A stretch of 64,000 nucleotides of DNA. Source: an uncultured Clostridia bacterium (GTDB lineage: Bacteria > Bacillota > Clostridia > Oscillospirales > Ruminococcaceae). Shown here piece after piece: positions 52,101 to 61,173 of the stretch (its first letter is position 1; each line of letters begins with the position of its first letter). The notes beneath the pieces were generated by a model, which made no database searches, was not told the origin of the DNA, and saw only the letters and a program-made list of their open reading frames with translations. The DNA is taken from contig CANQVE010000002.1 in assembly GCA_947627205.1 (NCBI GenBank), forward strand, positions 124,001-188,000, read 5' to 3'. The translations under genes were made by a program, and so were the position numbers.

Positions 52101-55100
52101 CCCCGCGTGGGGGGTATCTGCGGCTTGGGTTTACAGCTCTACGCTGTATGGTGTTTCAAGTCATACCCCCGCGTGGGGGGTATCCGCCTTTTGTGCGCCC
52201 GGTGTTGAAAATTATAGGTTTCAAGTCATACCCCCGCGTGGGGGGTATCTTGTTATATTCTTGATGGAAACGTGCTGATTCCTGTTTCAAGTCATACCCC
52301 CGCGTGGGGGGTATCGTGAAGAATGTGCGTATATTTGCCGCTGATTTTGGGTTTCAAGTCATACCCCCGCGTGGGGGGTATCCGCTCGGCAGCTCTGGCG
52401 GCTCTGCCTCGTCCGGGTTTCAAGTCATACCCCCGCGTGGGGGGTATCCGCGACGGCGTGACAATAGGAAAAATCGGTACAGTTTCAAGTCATACCCCCG
52501 CGTGGGGGGTATCAAAGTGCGTATACAAAAAACCTCTTAATGGAAATGTTTCAAGTCATACCCCCGCGTGGGGGGTATCCAGATCCCCTAATAATGACGC
52601 AAAACCTCGGCAAGTTTCAAGTCATACCCCCGCGTGGGGGGTATCCTTTGCCGTTTCAAGCTCCTGTTTTTCTGCGTATGTTTCAAGTCATACCCCCGCG
52701 TGGGGGGTATCTGTTGCATACCCGTTGAGAACTCCATTGATAGTGTTTCAAGTCATACCCCCGCGTGGGGGTATCGCGCCGCCTGCGCGGCAAAAGAACT
52801 TCTTACATGTTTCAAGTCATACCCCCGCGTGGGGGGTATCTGCGCCGTTTGCGACGGGTATCGTCTGTCCCATAGTTTCAAGTCATACCCCCGCGTGGGG
52901 GGTATCCCGCCCTGTTGCCTTAAAAGGATAACTTCATCGCCGTTTCAAGTCATACCCCCGCGTGGGGGGTATCACACTTCCGGCAGAATTACAACATTGG
53001 GGTTTTTGTTTCAAGTCATACCCCCGCGTGGGGGGTATCTGTACGCCTGCGACATTGTTCATTTTTGTAAAGTTTCAAGTCATACCCCCGCGTGGGGGGT
53101 ATCAGGAGCCGTTTGTACTTTACGACGGCACAAACCGCGTTTCAAGTCATACCCCCGCGTGGGGGGTATCGATTTTATCTTGAACCGCAATCACGGAACT
53201 AACGTTTCAAGTCATACCCCCGCGTGGGGGGTATCCTTGAATGATAATAAATCAATCGCACTTTCAAAGTTTCAAGTCATACCCCCGCGTGGGGGGTATC
53301 CGTTGTACTCATACCGTCGCTTATTGCCTTTCTGTTTCAAGTCATACCCCCGCGTGGGGGTATCATTATGGCTTTGCTGTCGGAATTAAGCTGTCCGGTT
53401 TCAAGTCATACCCCCGCGTGGGGGGTATCCTTGTTGCTTACTGCCCGTAATCGAGCGGGTATGTTTCAAGTCATACCCCCGCGTGGGGGGTATCAGTTCT
53501 GCAAACGGGATTTCTTCACCCGCTTTTGTTTCAAGTCATACCCCCGCGTGGGGGGTATCGCATAACCGAGATTGAGATAATTTGCCGCTGTAGTTTCAAG
53601 TCATACCCCCGCGTGGGGGGTATCTTCATCTTTAAAATCCTCTCTTTCTTAAGATATGTTTCAAGTCATACCCCCGCGTGGGGGGTATCAAGAATTGGTT
53701 GGGTGATCTCCACCGCTGTATAGTTTCAAGTCATACCCCCGCGTGGGGGGTATCGTTTGCTTGGGAAGAAAACTGTCAGTGCAAATCAAGTTTCAAGTCA
53801 TACCCCCGCGTGGGGGGTATCTCAAGGCTTTACTTTCAATTAGTTGTTTGAGCAGTTTCAAGTCATACCCCCGCGTGGGGGGTATCGAATTGCATCGGAC
53901 GGCATAAAGCGATCCCAAACGTTTCAAGTCATACCCCCGCGTGGGGGGTATCATACCGATATGAAGCAATATACCCTTTGTATGTTTCAAGTCATACCCC
54001 CGCGTGGGGGGTATCCGTCTCAGCTGAGGGCGGCGAGGTCGAGAAGGTGTTTCAAGTCATACCCCCGCGTGGGGGGTATCAGAAAGTGGCCTACGAGGTC
54101 ACGGGCAACAAGATGTTTCAAGTCATACCCCCGCGTGGGGGGTATCGTTTCTTCGCCGCTTTGTCCTCGGCCTTTGCCGTGTTTCAAGTCATACCCCCGC
54201 GTGGGGGGTATCTGACTGTATCTATTATTTCTCTTGCGCTGGTTGTTTCAAGTCATACCCCCGCGTGGGGGGTATCCAGCTTATTTTACCGCCGCTTGTG
54301 GAGTTCCTCGTTTCAAGTCATACCCCCGCGTGGGGGGTATCTTCACGACTATTGGCAAGCTCACTTTTTAAGAAGTTTCAAGTCATACCCCCGCGTGGGG
54401 GGTATCCGCATAGAGCCGTCAGCGTTCGTTGTTTCTATTGTGTTTCAAGTCATACCCCCGCGTGGGGGTATCTTTGTCGATTTCCGCGCCTGTCAGGTCC
54501 TTAACGTTTCAAGTCATACCCCCGCGTGGGGGGTATCTCAACAGCATTTACAGCATTTTTGCCGTTCTTTTTGTTTCAAGTCATACCCCCGCGTGGGGGG
54601 TATCCGTCATACCTTGCAGGCGACGTTCCGAGCGCGTTGTTTCAAGTCATACCCCCGCGTGGGGGGTATCTTTCCCGAATGGGAATGACCCGTCACGAAG
54701 ATGTTTCAAGTCATACCCCCGCGTGGGGGGTATCCTGTATCTGCCTTACGACAAAAGACGGCGGTTCTGTTTCAAGTCATACCCCCGCGTGGGGGGTATC
54801 GCGAACTGCAGAAGAAAATTGAGGAGCTCAAAGTTTCAAGTCATACCCCCGCGTGGGGGGTATCCTGTCAGAAAGCTTGAGGGACAAACTATGAAAATGT
54901 TTCAAGTCATACCCCCGCGTGGGGGGTATCCTGTATCTTCGGCAGAAAATCCCAATGATCCCGCGTTTCAAGTCATACCCCCGCGTGGGGGGTATCATTT
55001 CGGGAGAGTGTGATCCTCCCGCACCAATAGGTTTCAAGTCATACCCCCGCGTGGGGGGTATCCAATATTTTATGATGCCTAATAATCCTCTAATAGTTTC

Positions 55101-57478
55101 AAGTCATACCCCCGCGTGGGGGGTATCGTCCGACTGTCTTCCCTTTACCCTCTTATTATATGTTTCAAGTCATACCCCCGCGTGGGGGGTATCTTCCATT
55201 GCATACGCCGTTTTTGTCCGCATTGTGTTTCAAGTCATACCCCCGCGTGGGGGGTATCCGGATAAATCAAATTCTTCTGCAAGCGGTTCGTGTTTCAAGT
55301 CATACCCCCGCGTGGGGGGTATCTGCGAACTTTGCCCTTATCCGACTTCAATATGTGTTTCAAGTCATACCCCCGCGTGGGGGGTATCATAGCTTACAGT
55401 GAGCAACAAGTAATCAATATATAGTTTCAAGTCATACCCCCGCGTGGGGGGTATCCAGGATTGGAGCAAAGTTGCACTGATTGATACCGGTTTCAAGTCA
55501 TACCCCCGCGTGGGGGGTATCCAGGCGTTATAATTCCGCTCCATTCGCCCAAAGTTTCAAGTCATACCCCCGCGTGGGGGGTATCTCCAGTTCCTCAGCC
55601 TCCGCGGCCAGCTCGGAAGTTTCAAGTCATACCCCCGCGTGGGGGGTATCATAAGCTCTATTGCAACTCCAACCGCTACCGATGTTTCAAGTCATACCCC
55701 CGCGTGGGGGGTATCATAGAAAATATTATGTGCGAGAGGTATTGGTATGTTTCAAGTCATACCCCCGCGTGGGGGGTATCCCGCACGCCTAAATCAGCAA
55801 CCCTTGATATGCGGTTTCAAGTCATACCCCCGCGTGGGGGGTATCTATTTTATCCATTTTCGCCTTTTAATACGCTTTCGTTTCAAGTCATACCCCCGCG
55901 TGGGGGGTATCTCAGGGCTTTATGCTTACGGGGATACATTGCGCGTTTCAAGTCATACCCCCGCGTGGGGGGTATCTTTTTGGGAAGAAAGGGGTATGAG
56001 TATGGATATGTTTCAAGTCATACCCCCGCGTGGGGGGTATCAATTCTATTTGAATAGTTTCTTCATCACTTCCGTGTTTCAAGTCATACCCCCGCGTGGG
56101 GGGTATCGGGGAAAGGTAAAAAGAAAGGAACATGTTTTTTGAGTTTCAAGTCATACCCCCGCGTGGGGGGTATCGCTTGAATTAGTGAAAAAAATCCCAG
56201 AAATCATTGTTTCAAGTCATACCCCCGCGTGGGGGGTATCGAAATTAGTCTGTCAGGCGCGAACCTGACAGAAGTTTCAAGTCATACCCCCGCGTGGGGG
56301 GTATCGGTTCACCTTTACAACTTGCAGGAAGGGGTTCAGGTTTCAAGTCATACCCCCGCGTGGGGGGTATCTTTCAGATACTCATCAGGGGTGTTTTTTT
56401 ACTAGTTTCAAGTCATACCCCCGCGTGGGGGGTATCGTCGAGGGCCGCCCGAAGGCGCGCCGCTATAAGGTTTCAAGTCATACCCCCGCGTGGGGGGTAT
56501 CGGCCGTCAAACACTTCGCTCCGCCTGATGACCTGTTTCAAGTCATACCCCCGCGTGGGGGGTATCACGCTCGCGGTGTTCAGCTCTGCGAGGTAGGAGG
56601 TTTCAAGTCATACCCCCGCGTGGGGGGTATCAGCTGTATCTCTTTTTTGAGATAGTAGAGCTGTGTTTCAAGTCATACCCCCGCGTGGGGGGTATCTTTG
56701 CGTGTAGTCCTTGTTCTCGCTTTGCGTCAGGTTTCAAGTCATACCCCCGCGTGGGGGGTATCCAGCGCCGCTACGAGTCGAACACCGCCTACCTGTTTCA
56801 AGTCATACCCCCGCGTGGGGGGTATCTCAGGGGGGAGTTCAGAGGGGGTTCGCCCCTTTCTGTTTCAAGTCATACCCCCGCGTGGGGGGTATCAAGTGCG
56901 AGGGTTTACGCGGTGGGTGGCAAACAGTTTCAAGTCATACCCCCGCGTGGGGGGTATCGAGCTGGCGAAAGCACGGCAGGCCACGTTTTATGTTTCAAGT
57001 CATACCCCCGCGTGGGGGGTATCCTCCCTAAATCCCATTCATCGCTTGATGATATGTGTTTCAAGTCATACCCCCGCGTGGGGGGTATCTTCTTTGGCGT
57101 GTCCCCGGTCTACCTCATCGGAGTTTCAAGTCATACCCCCGCGTGGGGGGTATCCCTGCTGCCCTTGCCGGGGTGTTTGTCCGCCCTGTTTCAAGTCATA
57201 CCCCCGCGTGGGGGGTATCGTGTAATTATGGAACGACTATCAGGGGATTTCGTTTCAAGTCATACCCCCGCGTGGGGGGTATCGAATTTTGCAGGAACTC
57301 CTCGCAGAGGTGAGAAGTTTCAAGTCATACCCCCGCGTGGGGGGTATCCCTGTATGCGGATCAGTTCAAGGCGAATATGCAGTTTCAAGTCATACCCCCG
57401 CGTGGGGGGTATCATGCCGTGGGTAATAAACTGTAAAGGAGAATAAGTTTCAAGTCATACCCCCGCGTGGGGGGTATC
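49169..57478 (-). CRISPR. CRISPR array, subtype I-C type, about 125 repeats
   Basis: About 125 repeats by hand count of mostly 32 bp, written on the plus strand as GTTTCAAGTCATACCCCC...GGTATC, with spacers of 33-35 bp. Read on the minus strand the repeat ends TGACTTGAAAC, the I-C handle, with an 8-bp hairpin ATACCCCC/GGGGGTAT and a five-base loop, so the array is transcribed minus, like the cas genes. The leader is at the high-coordinate end, and the degenerate repeats at 49169-49198 and 49234-49264 mark the old end. The G-run of the repeat varies between 5 and 7; the repeat at 49627 is shortened. The array is split at 50834-51003 by a MITE-like element. Three spacers are tandem duplicates. 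Confidence 0.97.
50834..51003. mobile_element. MITE-like element inside the CRISPR array
   Basis: About 170 AT-rich bases without an ORF, bounded by the inverted repeat ATATGCACTAA (50834-50844) / TTAGTGCATAT (50993-51003). The arms continue imperfectly to a shared AAATGGC. GGTATCCCC occurs on both sides, consistent with target duplication of the end of a CRISPR repeat; because GGGGTATCCCC is itself palindromic, the exact duplication length (7-13 bp) is ambiguous. Presumably mobilised in trans; the transposase family is unknown. Confidence 0.7.
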
Positions 57479-57662
57479 TGCAAAATTGCACAAAAAATCG
57501 CTATGACCGGCCTTTTTTTAAGTCGAAATGTATAATTCATTATGCAAAAAGCAGAATAATTTATATTTATCGTTAAAAATTAACGACAAATTGTTATTTT
57601 TTCTGCGCGAACCCGCAGGGGGTTTTGCACCCGATTGGAGTCTGCGCAAAGTTCTGTGATTT
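57479..57662 (-). promoter_or_regulatory. CRISPR leader
   Basis: The 184-bp AT-rich stretch between the first repeat and the degenerate repeat near cas7 is on the leader side for minus-strand transcription. It contains a hairpin TCGTTAA-TTT-TTAACGA (57570-57586), a possible promoter TTGTCG-N18-TATAAA, and a C-run/GCGGG hairpin at about 57612-57625 that may end the cas7 transcript. No gene. Confidence 0.7.
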
Positions 57663-57694
57663 GTTTCAAATCATATTCCCGCATGAAGATAATC
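57663..57694 (-). repeat. Solitary degenerate CRISPR repeat downstream of cas7
   Basis: A 32-base match to the array repeat with 23 of 32 identities; seven of nine changes are transitions. The minus-strand end TGATTTGAAAC keeps the crRNA handle except for one base, while the hairpin is weakened. It starts 2 nt after the cas7 stop and lies outside the leader, 185 bp from the array. It could be a relic or the repeat of a CreA/CreR-like RNA; no second repeat follows. Confidence 0.8.
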
Positions 57695-57696
57695 TG

Positions 57697-58689
57697 TTAT
57701 CTGAACAAATCGCTATTTGCAGGAACAGTTTTCCACTGTATCTCACTGTAAGGATCTGTCAAAAATCCTACTTCAACTCCTTTCGGAACGCTGTCTGTTT
57801 TGATTTGGAAGTTATAGTCTGTATAATTTCTGGCAAATTCAATTTCGGGATTTCTTGAAACGCTTACAAGCTCAAATAATTTATGTGCAGGCGCACAACC
57901 GAGCTTGCTCTGACGCTTGCGCTGATTAAGGTCGCTATCGGTTCCCACATGCTTAAAAATTATCAAAGGAGTTATTACCGACATTTCGCCCTTGCTTGCA
58001 GAACGGTCATGTTCATACATATTAAGTATTGCCTCGAAAAGTATCTTCAGATCTTTGTCATCAAATCCCGTTTCTTCGGCAAGATTTGCGCTTATAAACC
58101 CTCTTGCCTCATAAAGTCCATACGGAATAAGCTGTTTTCTTCCCATTGTGCGGAGTTTTTCCTCATCGGTTGCTTTCTCGGCCTTTTCGTAATCTTCATA
58201 CGAAACAGCGCCCTTTACATCCTCTGTTTTGCACATTCTTGTAATTGAAATATCAAGCGGCAAAATAGGATCTACCGATTTTGCAAACGTTATCTGAACA
58301 GGTCCGCGGACTTGTCCCGCGTTTGGTCCTGTTGAAAGAACGCCGCCGAAAGTCCTCACATCATAAAACAGTTCACAGGCTTTTCTGCGCGACTTGTAAA
58401 GGCTGTCCTTGTCCTTTGCGCCCATTTCCACGCCTGCAAGTGATTTTGATTTTGCGATAAACTTATTGATGTTAGTTGCATTTTGCATAATTATGCTCAT
58501 GCCGTCTTCCTCTGGATAAGCCGCCTGGATATAATTTCTTATGCGGCGTTTAATTGCGGCGTCTGTTATGTAGCCGTGCATATCCTGCGGATCTACACGA
58601 GGAGAGTTTCCCATGTCGGGATCGCCGTTGGGGTTACCGTTCACACACTGAATGTAGAACATAATTTCGTATCTGTTTTCAATAGCCAT
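57697..58689 (-). CDS. cas7: CRISPR-associated protein Cas7 (Csd2), Cascade backbone
   Basis: A 330-residue Cas7 of the I-C type, which polymerises along crRNA in Cascade. N-terminal RRM-like region with FYIQCVNGNPNGDPDMGNSPR and the family signatures DAAIKRRIRNYI, VRTFGGVLSTGPNAG and RGPVQITFA. The SD GGAGG overlaps the end of cas8c. Followed by the degenerate repeat, not by cas4 as in the usual I-C order. Confidence 0.95.
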   Translation of the reverse strand: MAIENRYEIMFYIQCVNGNPNGDPDMGNSPRVDPQDMHGYITDAAIKRRIRNYIQAAYPEEDGMSIIMQNATNINKFIAKSKSLAGVEMGAKDKDSLYKSRRKACELFYDVRTFGGVLSTGPNAGQVRGPVQITFAKSVDPILPLDISITRMCKTEDVKGAVSYEDYEKAEKATDEEKLRTMGRKQLIPYGLYEARGFISANLAEETGFDDKDLKILFEAILNMYEHDRSASKGEMSVITPLIIFKHVGTDSDLNQRKRQSKLGCAPAHKLFELVSVSRNPEIEFARNYTDYNFQIKTDSVPKGVEVGFLTDPYSEIQWKTVPANSDLFR

Positions 58690-58692
58690 TTT

Positions 58693-60510
58693 TTATTCCT
58701 CCGTTACTGTTTTTTTCTTGTATATTTCCTCGTTCTGTGCATAATAACCCAGAGCGAATTCCGACTGCTGTTCAAGGGTAAAGGTTTTCGGAAGTGAACT
58801 GCCGATTTTTGACGCAATGTCACTTAACATCTTGTCATAATACACCGCACTTCCCTTTTGCTCCTGACCGAGCTTTGAAAGATGATGCTGCGACAGCATT
58901 GCCAGCTTTCCGAACACAAGCGCGGGCGATGTGCATGCAGATGTAAAATACCGTTCTACAACGCCTGCGTTTACATCTCCGAGCGCTTTATTCTGGATAG
59001 CCGCATAGACCGCTATCATTCGTCCGAGTTGGTAAGCCTTTGACGGACTTTCGGGATTTAAGTTTTCCATTATCAAATATTCCTCCTTGTTTTGATTTCT
59101 GTATTTTCTGTTAAGCCAGACTTTTAAGATCTGACAAGATACCCTGTCTATATTTCTCCGCTTGCGGGTTTCGTCATTCGACGAGTTGTACATATCGTGA
59201 CGAATATAGTTTACAGCCCTTACTGCAACCGTATCGGGCAACTCGGTGTTATGCGTTATTGCGTAAATTATTCTTGGAGAAATTCCCGAAAGCTCTTTGT
59301 TTACTCGTTCGGCAAACTTCCCGCCGGATGTGCTGTATGACACAAGCCTTGAATAAATTGCAAATAATTTCCTATAACGATTTCCACATAATGACAGATC
59401 ATCATACCACTGCTTTATGTTTTTGAAAAGCTCACCGTAAGTACCCTCGTCATAACTTCGCACCATAACTCTACCGTTTACGCCGCTTAATGACATCATA
59501 TAGTATCTGTTTTTAGGCTCTTCGGGACATATCCCTTTTTGTATACAGTCAAAAAGTCCGCGCACATACGACTCGTCAGTTTGCTTGTCCTCATCGTCGC
59601 TTTGTTCGTCCTCGCCGCCGCTAAAACCGAAATCAAAATCCAAAACGTCGAAAATATCCGCTTCCACAGGCTTTGAGTACCAATGAATATTTTTAGCACC
59701 TGCTAGAGAGTTCGATTTTTTGTTGCCCTTATTTTTTCCTTTTACCGCGTCAATTGACTTCGACTCGCTTAAAAGTGTTGTAAGCGCCGCGTTTACAGCA
59801 GTTATTGCTTCATCGGACACTGAGGCATTCGCTGCTTGTTTAAATCCGTAAGAACAGTATGCGTCTTTATCATAACCGATAATTGTATCACCGCTTGTGT
59901 GACCGCCTACACTTACCAAACCCGAGAACTTAGGAGCAGTCCGCACGGGCTCTGTAAGTTCCCCCGTTATAAAGCAGCGAACTTTTCCGCTCTGCTCTTT
60001 TTTAGATGAGGTTTTCTTTTCCTTGTTGCTAGCACGAAATTCTTCCCACCAATCAAAATAGCATGGATCGCTCTCCAAAGGGTTGCCGTCAAATTTAATG
60101 CTGACTAAAGTGTCGGATTTGAATTTCTTTGTAGGTAGATTTGAAATAATAACATCCCGCTGTTCTTCGAGAGATCTAACTGCTTTCGCAAAAACAGGAC
60201 TAAACTGACCAATATCACGCATACGCGACATATAAAAATCATATTTTGTCTGCCGAGGAAATTTCCCGTCTTTATCGGGAAGATTTAAAATGATCTCCGC
60301 TTTTTCGGCTATAATGTTGCTTTTCGTGAAACTTTGCGCCGCGCTTCCCATATCGGGGCAAAATGTCTTTTTGTCGTCATCTACTGCGTCAAATCCGACA
60401 AAATTTCCGTTTACATCAAAAGATATGTAATACTTTACAGACTTTTCCTTAAACCCCGGACGCGCCGTAATGCCGTTGTCTACCGCGTATTTATACAGCT
60501 CTTCAAGCAT
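58693..60510 (-). CDS. cas8c: CRISPR-associated protein Cas8c (Csd1), Cascade large subunit
   Basis: A 605-residue I-C large subunit that recognises the PAM and recruits Cas3; internal translation may also yield a small subunit in this subtype. It starts MLEELYKYAVDNGITARPG as typical for Csd1. The ORF track adds 13 residues from 60549; ATG 60510 has GGAGGTGG at proper distance and overlaps cas5 by 8 bp. The Cys-containing CFITGE and downstream SYGFKQ segments are as in Csd1. Confidence 0.92.
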   Translation of the reverse strand: MLEELYKYAVDNGITARPGFKEKSVKYYISFDVNGNFVGFDAVDDDKKTFCPDMGSAAQSFTKSNIIAEKAEIILNLPDKDGKFPRQTKYDFYMSRMRDIGQFSPVFAKAVRSLEEQRDVIISNLPTKKFKSDTLVSIKFDGNPLESDPCYFDWWEEFRASNKEKKTSSKKEQSGKVRCFITGELTEPVRTAPKFSGLVSVGGHTSGDTIIGYDKDAYCSYGFKQAANASVSDEAITAVNAALTTLLSESKSIDAVKGKNKGNKKSNSLAGAKNIHWYSKPVEADIFDVLDFDFGFSGGEDEQSDDEDKQTDESYVRGLFDCIQKGICPEEPKNRYYMMSLSGVNGRVMVRSYDEGTYGELFKNIKQWYDDLSLCGNRYRKLFAIYSRLVSYSTSGGKFAERVNKELSGISPRIIYAITHNTELPDTVAVRAVNYIRHDMYNSSNDETRKRRNIDRVSCQILKVWLNRKYRNQNKEEYLIMENLNPESPSKAYQLGRMIAVYAAIQNKALGDVNAGVVERYFTSACTSPALVFGKLAMLSQHHLSKLGQEQKGSAVYYDKMLSDIASKIGSSLPKTFTLEQQSEFALGYYAQNEEIYKKKTVTEE

Positions 60511-61162
60511 TGTTTCCACCTCCATCGGGACGTAAAACGCTTTCATCATGAAAATCGGGAATATTTATCACTCCGTTTTCCATCTTTGCACGAAACAGTG
60601 TCACATAAGGCTCTGCGTTCTTTGTGACCTTTGAAACATCAAGATCGAAAACATCATACAGCATTAACCCCAGATCTCTGCTTTCTTTTATCGGCTGAAG
60701 ATCGCTCGGGTTGTCAAAATAACATACAAACTCGCGCAAACCAAACGACGGCTGGCAAAAGCATTTTCCGTGGTCAACGCGGTTTTTCGCCTGAGCGTAA
60801 AGCTGTTCAAGCGTGCCCGAAAAATCCTTGCGCTTTACAATTTCCGCTGTGATCCGATAGCGAACATCTTTCAAAACCACGCTCTGGCGCTGGGTGCGAT
60901 CGTCCTCAACAAGCATCGGAGTTAGATTTCCGATTTTGGAATTTATCACCTCGTTGCGCTTGAAACTCGTGAATTGTATCGGCTTTAACACCTCGATCTT
61001 CTTGACTTGCCAATAAAATTCAACGGGTTTTGAATAGATAGACGCTAAAACTCCCCTCGCCGCCGACGGCGTTATCACGGGATAACTTAGTCTTTCCACC
61101 TTGCTCTCCGGTCTGGAAAAACACGCAAAATCTGCCCAAACCTCAACATTAAATTGTTTCAA
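60503..61162 (-). CDS. cas5: CRISPR-associated protein Cas5c (Csd5), crRNA-processing endonuclease
   Basis: A 219-residue Cas5 of type I-C. In this subtype Cas5c replaces Cas6: it cuts the repeat at the base of the hairpin and caps the crRNA 5' handle. It begins MKQFNVEVWADFACFSRPE and has PVITPSAARGVLASIYSKP. TTG start with AGGAGGTGG 5 nt upstream. Overlaps cas8c, so translation is coupled. Confidence 0.93.
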   Translation of the reverse strand: MKQFNVEVWADFACFSRPESKVERLSYPVITPSAARGVLASIYSKPVEFYWQVKKIEVLKPIQFTSFKRNEVINSKIGNLTPMLVEDDRTQRQSVVLKDVRYRITAEIVKRKDFSGTLEQLYAQAKNRVDHGKCFCQPSFGLREFVCYFDNPSDLQPIKESRDLGLMLYDVFDLDVSKVTKNAEPYVTLFRAKMENGVINIPDFHDESVLRPDGGGNNA

Positions 61163-61173
61163 GTTTCCACCTC

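Noticed and set aside
49357-57446. Many plus- and minus-strand ORFs with SSHTPAWG, FKSYPRVGGI or IPPTRGYDLK motifs
   Set aside because: These are translations of the CRISPR repeats. A repeat plus spacer of about 66 nt keeps frames open, and no ribosome binding sites or family motifs exist.
49169-57478. Self-targeting spacers against this window
   Set aside because: I compared a handful of spacers by eye with neighbouring genes and saw no match; this is far from exhaustive, so nothing is claimed.
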